Shown in pieces: positions 58,976 through 64,000 of a stretch of 64,000 bases of DNA. The notes under the pieces are model-generated. The model saw nothing but the letters and a program-made list of their open reading frames with translations, did not search any database and was not told where the DNA came from. Within the stretch, counting starts at the first letter, position 1. Every line of letters starts with the position of its first letter. The position numbers were made by a program, and so were the translations under genes. Origin of the DNA: Streptomyces jumonjinensis (lineage in GTDB: Bacteria; Actinomycetota; Actinomycetes; Streptomycetales; Streptomycetaceae); contig NZ_VCLA01000180.1 of assembly GCF_009600885.1 (NCBI RefSeq), positions 44,319-108,318 of the forward strand, in the 5' to 3' direction.

Positions 58976-60925
58976 ATGACCGCACCACTGGAGACGAACC
59001 GGCCCCCCAAGGTCAGCGAGCAAGAGGCACGGCGGGTCGCCGAGGCCGCGCGCGAGCAGGACTGGCATAAGCCCAGCTTCGCCAAGGAGCTCTTCCTGGG
59101 CCGGTTCCGGCTCGATCTCATCCATCCGCACCCCCTCCCCGCCGGGGAGGACACCCGGCGCGGCGAGGAGTTCCTCCACCGGCTCCGCGCATTCTGCGAG
59201 AGCCGGATCGACGGCGCGCTCATCGAGCGCGAGGCCCGTATCCCCGACGAGGTGATCAACGGCCTCAGAGAGATCGGCGCGCTCGGGATGAAGATCGACG
59301 TCAAGTACGGCGGACTCGGCCTCACCCAGGTGTACTACAACAAGGCCCTCGCGCTCGTCGGCTCCGCCAGCCCCGCCATCGGCGCGCTGCTCTCCGCGCA
59401 TCAGTCGATCGGCGTACCCCAGCCGCTCAAACTGTTCGGCACCGAGGAACAGAAGGACGCCTTCCTCCCCCGGCTCGCCCGCCATGACATCTCCGCCTTC
59501 CTCCTCACCGAGCCCGACGTCGGCTCCGACCCGGCCCGCCTCGCCACCACCGCCGTACCGGACGGCGACTCCTACGTCCTGGACGGCGTCAAGCTGTGGA
59601 CGACCAACGGCGTCGTCGCGGATCTCCTGGTCGTCATGGCCCGGGTCCCGAAGTCCGAGGGCCACCGGGGCGGCATCACCGCCTTCGTCGTCGAGGCGTC
59701 GAGCGAGGGCATCACCGTGGAGCACCGCAACGCCTTCATGGGCCTGCGCGGCCTGGAGAACGGCGTCACCCGCTTCCACGCCGTCAGGGTCCCCGCGGCC
59801 AACCGCGTCGGCCCCGAGGGCGCCGGCCTCAAAATCGCCCTCACCACCCTCAACACCGGCCGGCTCTCGCTCCCCGCCATGTGCGTCGGCGCGGGCAAAT
59901 GGTGTCTGAAGATCGCCCGTGAATGGTCCGCGGCCCGTGAGCAGTGGGGCAGACCGGTCGCCCGGCATGAAGCGGTCGGCGCGAAGATCTCCTTCATCGC
60001 CGCCACCACCTTCGCCCTCGAAGCCGTGCTCGACCTCTCCTCCCAGATGGCCGACGAGGACCGCAACGACATCCGCATCGAAGCCGCCCTCGCCAAGCTG
60101 TACGGCTCCGAGATGGCCTGGCTGATCGCCGATGAGCTGGTCCAGATCCGCGGCGGCCGGGGCTTCGAGACCGCCGACTCGCTCGCCGCCCGGGGCGAGC
60201 GCGCCGTACCCGCCGAGCAGATCCTGCGCGATCTGCGCATCAACCGGATCTTCGAGGGCTCCACCGAGATCATGCATCTGCTGATCGCCCGGGAGGCCGT
60301 CGACGCCCACCTCAAGGTGGCGGGCGACCTGATCGACCCGGAGAAGTCCGTGGGCGACAAGGCCAGAGCGGGCGCCCAGGCCACCGCCTTCTACGCCCGC
60401 TGGCTGCCCCGGCTGGTCGCCGGACCCGGTCAGCTCCCGCGCACCTACGGCGAATTCCACCCGGCGGGCCATGCCGACCTGGCGACGCACCTCCGCTTCA
60501 TCGAGCGCTCCGCCCGCAAGCTCGCCCGCTCGACCTTCTACGCCATGTCCCGCTGGCAGGGCCGGATGGAGACCAAACAGGGCTTCCTCGGCCGGATCGT
60601 CGACATCGGGGCCGAGCTGTTCGCGATGAGCGCCGCCTGCGTCCGCGCCGAGCTGCTGCGCACCACCGGTGAGCACGGCAGGGAGGCGTACCAGCTCGCC
60701 GACGTGTTCTGCCGGCAGGCCAGGATCAGGGTGGAGGAGCTGTTCACCCGGCTCTGGGCGAACACCGACGACATCGACCGCAAGGTGGTGGACGGGGTGC
60801 TCGCCGGGCGGTACGCCTGGCTGGAGGAGGGCATCGTCGACCCCGGCGGCGAGGGGCCCTGGATCGCCGACGCCACCCCCGGTCCCTCCGTACACGACAA
60901 CGCCCACCGGCCCATCCCCGGGTGA
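58976..60925 (+). CDS. Acyl-CoA dehydrogenase
   Basis: A 649-residue FAD enzyme of the long (VLCAD/ACAD9-like) form. Core signatures are LLTEPDVGSDPA, LWTTNGVVADLLVVMAR and EGSTEIMHLLIAREA; a 200-residue C-terminal helical extension follows. It would introduce the alpha-beta double bond in fatty acyl-CoA. ATG 58976 follows GAGGTGG; a GTG 9 bases earlier is also in frame. Confidence 0.88.
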   Translation: MTAPLETNRPPKVSEQEARRVAEAAREQDWHKPSFAKELFLGRFRLDLIHPHPLPAGEDTRRGEEFLHRLRAFCESRIDGALIEREARIPDEVINGLREIGALGMKIDVKYGGLGLTQVYYNKALALVGSASPAIGALLSAHQSIGVPQPLKLFGTEEQKDAFLPRLARHDISAFLLTEPDVGSDPARLATTAVPDGDSYVLDGVKLWTTNGVVADLLVVMARVPKSEGHRGGITAFVVEASSEGITVEHRNAFMGLRGLENGVTRFHAVRVPAANRVGPEGAGLKIALTTLNTGRLSLPAMCVGAGKWCLKIAREWSAAREQWGRPVARHEAVGAKISFIAATTFALEAVLDLSSQMADEDRNDIRIEAALAKLYGSEMAWLIADELVQIRGGRGFETADSLAARGERAVPAEQILRDLRINRIFEGSTEIMHLLIAREAVDAHLKVAGDLIDPEKSVGDKARAGAQATAFYARWLPRLVAGPGQLPRTYGEFHPAGHADLATHLRFIERSARKLARSTFYAMSRWQGRMETKQGFLGRIVDIGAELFAMSAACVRAELLRTTGEHGREAYQLADVFCRQARIRVEELFTRLWANTDDIDRKVVDGVLAGRYAWLEEGIVDPGGEGPWIADATPGPSVHDNAHRPIPG

Positions 60926-61020
60926 GCCGGGGGCCGCCCTTCCGGCCACGGAGAGGCACGGAGAGGTATGGCGGGTGAGCCCCTGTCCACACACCTCTCC
61001 CTTACGGACACAATGGGGGG

Positions 61021-62271
61021 ATGAGCGACAGCCCATCCCCCCTCGCCGACCCGCATATCGCCTTCGACCCGGCCGAAGGGCGGCGGGACGTCGTCGTCCT
61101 CGGCGCCACCGGGTCCATCGGCACCCAGGCCATCGACCTCGCCCTGCGCAACCCCGACCGCTTCAGGGTCACCGCGCTCTCCGCCGCGGGCGGACGTGTG
61201 GGACTCCTGGCCGAGCAGGCCAGGCGGCTGCGGGTGCGGGCGGTCGCGGTGGCCCGCGAGGACGCCGTGCCCGCGCTGCGGGAGGCCCTGTCCGCGCAGT
61301 ACGGCGCCGAGCCCGTCCCCGAGATCCTGGCCGGACCGGAGGCGGCGGCCCAGCTCGCCGCCTCCGAATGCCACACCGTGCTCAACGGCATCACCGGCTC
61401 CATCGGACTCGCCCCGACCCTCGCCGCGCTGAAGGCGGGCCGCACCCTCGCCCTCGCCAACAAGGAGTCGCTCATCGTCGGCGGGCCGCTGGTGAAGGCC
61501 CTCGCCCGGCCCGGCCAGATCATCCCGGTGGACTCCGAGCACACCGCCATCTTCCAGTCCCTGGCGGCCGGCACCCGCGCCGATGTGCGCAAGCTGGTGG
61601 TCACCGCGTCCGGCGGCCCCTTCCGCGGCCGGACCCGGGCGGAGCTGGCGGATGTCACCCCCGCCGACGCGCTCGCCCACCCCACCTGGGCCATGGGCCC
61701 GGTGATCACGGTCAACAGCGCGACCCTGGTCAACAAGGGCCTGGAGGTGATCGAGGCGCATCTCCTCTACGACGTGCCCTTCGACCGGATCGAGGTCGTC
61801 GTCCACCCCCAGTCCTACGTTCACTCCATGGTGGAGTTCATCGACGGCTCGACCATCGCCCAGGCCACCCCGCCCGATATGACGGGCTCGATCGCGGTCG
61901 GCATCGGCTGGCCCGAGCGGGTGCCCGACGCGGCCCCCGCCTTCGACTGGACCCAGGCGTCGACCTGGGAGTTCCTCCCGCTCGACACCGAGGCGTTCCC
62001 CTCGGTCGGGCTCGCCCGGCAGGTGGGCGAGGCCGGCGGCACCGCCCCCGCCGTGTTCAACGCCGCGAACGAGGAATGCGTCGACGCGTTTCTCGACGGA
62101 CGGCTGCCGTTCAACGGAATCATGGATACGGTCACGGAAGTCGTCACCGAACACGGGGCGCCCGCGCGCGGGACCTCGCTGACGGTGTCGGACGTCCTGG
62201 AAGCGGAGAGCTGGGCCCGGGCCAGGGCCCGGGAGCTGGCAGCGAAGGCCACAGCGGAGGCTCGCGCATGA
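61021..62271 (+). CDS. dxr: 1-deoxy-D-xylulose 5-phosphate reductoisomerase
   Basis: A 416-residue enzyme of the MEP isoprenoid pathway, making 2-C-methyl-D-erythritol 4-phosphate with NADPH. NADPH motif GATGSIG is at 28-34; the metal and substrate segments NKESLI, VDSEHTAIFQ and ASGGPFR are present. Its stop overlaps the rseP start by ATGA. Confidence 0.96.
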   Translation: MSDSPSPLADPHIAFDPAEGRRDVVVLGATGSIGTQAIDLALRNPDRFRVTALSAAGGRVGLLAEQARRLRVRAVAVAREDAVPALREALSAQYGAEPVPEILAGPEAAAQLAASECHTVLNGITGSIGLAPTLAALKAGRTLALANKESLIVGGPLVKALARPGQIIPVDSEHTAIFQSLAAGTRADVRKLVVTASGGPFRGRTRAELADVTPADALAHPTWAMGPVITVNSATLVNKGLEVIEAHLLYDVPFDRIEVVVHPQSYVHSMVEFIDGSTIAQATPPDMTGSIAVGIGWPERVPDAAPAFDWTQASTWEFLPLDTEAFPSVGLARQVGEAGGTAPAVFNAANEECVDAFLDGRLPFNGIMDTVTEVVTEHGAPARGTSLTVSDVLEAESWARARARELAAKATAEARA

Positions 62272-63569
62272 CATTGCTGTTGACCATCCTCGGCATCGCG
62301 CTGTTCGCCGTGGGGCTGCTCTTCTCCATCGCCTGGCATGAGCTGGGCCATCTCTCGACGGCCAAGCTCTTCGGCATCCGGGTGCCGCAGTACATGGTCG
62401 GCTTCGGCCCGACCCTCTGGTCCCGCCGCAAGGGCGAGACCGAGTACGGCATCAAGGCCATCCCCATGGGCGGCTACATCCGGATGATCGGAATGTTCCC
62501 GCCCGGCGAGGACGGCCGGATAGAGGCCCGGTCCACCTCGCCCTGGCGCGGAATGATCGAGGACGCGCGCACCGCCGCGTACGAGGAGCTCCAGCCGGGA
62601 GACGAGAAGCGGCTCTTCTACACGCGCAAGCCGTGGAAGCGCGTGATCGTGATGTTCGCCGGCCCGTTCATGAATCTGATCCTCGCCGTCGCGATCTTCC
62701 TCGGCATCTCCATGACCTTCGGGTTCGCCACCCAGACCACCGAGGTCGCGGGCGTCCAGAAATGCGTCATCGAGCAGAGCGAGGACCGCGACAAGTGCGC
62801 CGAGTCCGACCCGGTCTCGCCCGCCCGGCTCGCGGGACTGCGGACCGGCGACCGGATCACCGCCTTCAACGGGAAGCCCGTCGACGACTGGGCCGCCCTC
62901 TCCGACCGGATCCGCGACACCATCGGCCCCGCCACCCTCACCGTCGAGCGCGACGGCGAGACGAAGGTCCTCCACGCCGACCTGATCCAGAACACGGTGG
63001 CCGCGAAGGACTCCGACGGCGAGGTCATCCCGGAGAAGTTCGTCCCGGCCGGCTACCTCGGCTTCGCCGCCAAGACCGAGATCCTGCCACTCTCCTTCGT
63101 CGACTCCGTCGACCGGATGGGCGACATGCTGGAGAACGGCGTGGAGTCGATCATCGCACTTCCCGCCAAGATCCCGGATCTGTGGGACGCCGCCTTCGGC
63201 GACGGCGAACGCAAGGACGACTCCCCGGTGGGCGTCGTCGGCGCGGCCCGGATCAGCGGCGAGGTGATGAACCTCGATGTGCCGACGCAGAACATCGTCG
63301 CCAGCTTCCTGATGCTGCTCGCGGGCTTCAACCTCTCGCTCTTCCTCTTCAACATGCTGCCGCTGCTGCCGCTGGACGGCGGACATATCGCGGGAGCGCT
63401 CTGGGAATCCGTACGCCGCAAGGTGGCCCGGCTCTTCCGGCGGCCCGACCCCGGCCCGTTCGACGTGGCCAAGCTGATGCCGGTCGCCTATGTGGTGGCG
63501 GGCGTCTTCATCTGCTTCACCCTGTTGGTGCTCGTCGCCGACATCGTCAATCCAGTCAAGATCAGCTGA
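62268..63569 (+). CDS. rseP: Site-2 intramembrane metalloprotease
   Basis: A 433-residue S2P: HExxH zinc site at His24-Glu25-His28 in the first helix, MGGYIRM loop, a PDZ domain (about 165-250), and the third zinc ligand in LPLLPLDGGHI. It cleaves membrane-bound anti-sigma factors after site-1 cutting. Translationally coupled to dxr. Confidence 0.95.
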   Translation: MTLLLTILGIALFAVGLLFSIAWHELGHLSTAKLFGIRVPQYMVGFGPTLWSRRKGETEYGIKAIPMGGYIRMIGMFPPGEDGRIEARSTSPWRGMIEDARTAAYEELQPGDEKRLFYTRKPWKRVIVMFAGPFMNLILAVAIFLGISMTFGFATQTTEVAGVQKCVIEQSEDRDKCAESDPVSPARLAGLRTGDRITAFNGKPVDDWAALSDRIRDTIGPATLTVERDGETKVLHADLIQNTVAAKDSDGEVIPEKFVPAGYLGFAAKTEILPLSFVDSVDRMGDMLENGVESIIALPAKIPDLWDAAFGDGERKDDSPVGVVGAARISGEVMNLDVPTQNIVASFLMLLAGFNLSLFLFNMLPLLPLDGGHIAGALWESVRRKVARLFRRPDPGPFDVAKLMPVAYVVAGVFICFTLLVLVADIVNPVKIS

Positions 63570-63580
63570 GCCGGGCTCCG

Positions 63581-63610
63581 GCGGCCGGGTGCCTCACAGC
63601 ACCCGGCCGC
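63581..63610 (+). terminator. Terminator after rseP
   Basis: A perfect 12-bp stem (GCGGCCGGGTGC and complement) with loop CTCACA, 12 bases past the stop. ispG therefore probably has its own promoter. Confidence 0.7.
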
Positions 63611-63732
63611 TCACCTGTGCGGGGGCGTTTTCGGGCGCGCGATGTGCTTGCTGTGACGGTGGTGCCGTAATCTCGATTGCTGGAGCCCGCCGATGTCGGG
63701 ACCTCGATCCACACCTTGGGGTTGCACAGCTG

Positions 63733-64000
63733 ATGACCGCGATTTCTCTCGGTATGCCTTCCGTTCCGATCAAACTCGCAGACCGACGGGTCAGCCGGAA
63801 GATCCAGGTCGGGTCAGTGGCCGTCGGCGGCGACGCCCCCGTGTCCGTGCAGTCGATGACCACCACGCGGACCGCCGACGTCAACGCCACTCTCCAGCAG
63901 ATCGCGGAGCTCACCGCGTCCGGCTGCCAGATCGTGCGGATCGCCGTCCCCTCCCAGGACGACGCCGACGCGCTGTCGGTCATCGCGAGGAAGTCGCAGA
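63733..64000 (+). CDS. ispG: 4-hydroxy-3-methylbut-2-enyl diphosphate synthase, N-terminal part
   Basis: The first 89 codons of IspG (GcpE), the [4Fe-4S] enzyme of the MEP pathway, cut by the window edge. The conserved start RRVSRKIQVGSVAVGGDAPVSVQSMTTT is clear; the cluster cysteines lie beyond the window. ATG 63733 chosen by homology; the ribosome site is weak. Confidence 0.93.
   Translation, partial: MTAISLGMPSVPIKLADRRVSRKIQVGSVAVGGDAPVSVQSMTTTRTADVNATLQQIAELTASGCQIVRIAVPSQDDADALSVIARKSQ

Noticed and set aside
60669..63569. 966-codon open frame covering the end of the acyl-CoA dehydrogenase gene, dxr and rseP
   Set aside because: Only its last 433 codons are real (rseP from 62,268); the rest is an out-of-frame translation of dxr and the acyl-CoA dehydrogenase.

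Overview
The window is high-GC actinobacterial DNA and almost certainly a Streptomyces chromosome. From 12 kb onward the gene order (ComM/YifB remnant, dprA, whiG, rpsB, tsf, pyrH, frr, cdsA, rlmN ... dxr, rseP, ispG) matches, from memory, the Streptomyces coelicolor SCO5619-SCO5696 neighbourhood. It includes the sporulation sigma factor gene whiG. No tRNA, rRNA or CRISPR array was seen.

Region 1 (1-12,232) is the right-hand part of an integrated phage-like element. About 20 tightly packed minus-strand genes, mostly joined by ATGA or GTGA overlaps, run leftwards from 10,650 and off the left edge. They encode a solitary DNA methyltransferase, a DnaB-N/RepA-type helicase with an iteron-like repeat cluster in its 3' coding end, a RuvC-like resolvase, a DEDDh exonuclease, an ERF-type annealing protein with a YqaJ exonuclease, and small unknowns. 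A divergent control region (10,938-11,197) holds two copies of the inverted repeat TGGAC-N5-GTCCA between two small HTH regulators. The element ends inside the chromosomal comM (yifB) gene: only the C-terminal 458 or so codons of comM remain in the window, directly followed by dprA. The 5' part of comM and the integrase should lie beyond the left edge.

Region 2 (12.2-23.6 kb) is the conserved core: comM remnant, dprA, whiG, a tetR gene, an M23 peptidase-like gene, then rpsB-tsf-pyrH-frr-cdsA-rlmN. Region 3 (23.8-27.9 kb) is a thiamine ABC importer operon behind a TPP riboswitch. Region 4 (28.1-30.6 kb) is a small ABC exporter-like cassette with a degenerate ATPase.

Region 5 (30.8-58.7 kb) is dominated by polyamine and GABA catabolism. 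It contains a class III aminotransferase, an Lrp/AsnC regulator and a divergent gamma-aminobutyraldehyde dehydrogenase. Further on come a second aldehyde dehydrogenase with potD-potA-potB-potC and a PuuB-like FAD oxidoreductase, then gabT, a PucR-type regulator and another aldehyde dehydrogenase. Read together these could import putrescine or spermidine and degrade it through GABA to succinate. Interleaved are a SAM methyltransferase, a glycerophosphodiester phosphodiesterase, an adenosine deaminase, a NADAR protein, a GH18 chitinase with a DasR-like operator, a PAP2 phosphatase, a membrane FtsK/TraG-like ATPase and a flavin reductase.

Region 6 (59-64 kb) holds an acyl-CoA dehydrogenase and the dxr-rseP-ispG cluster (MEP isoprenoid pathway plus the site-2 protease); ispG runs off the right edge.
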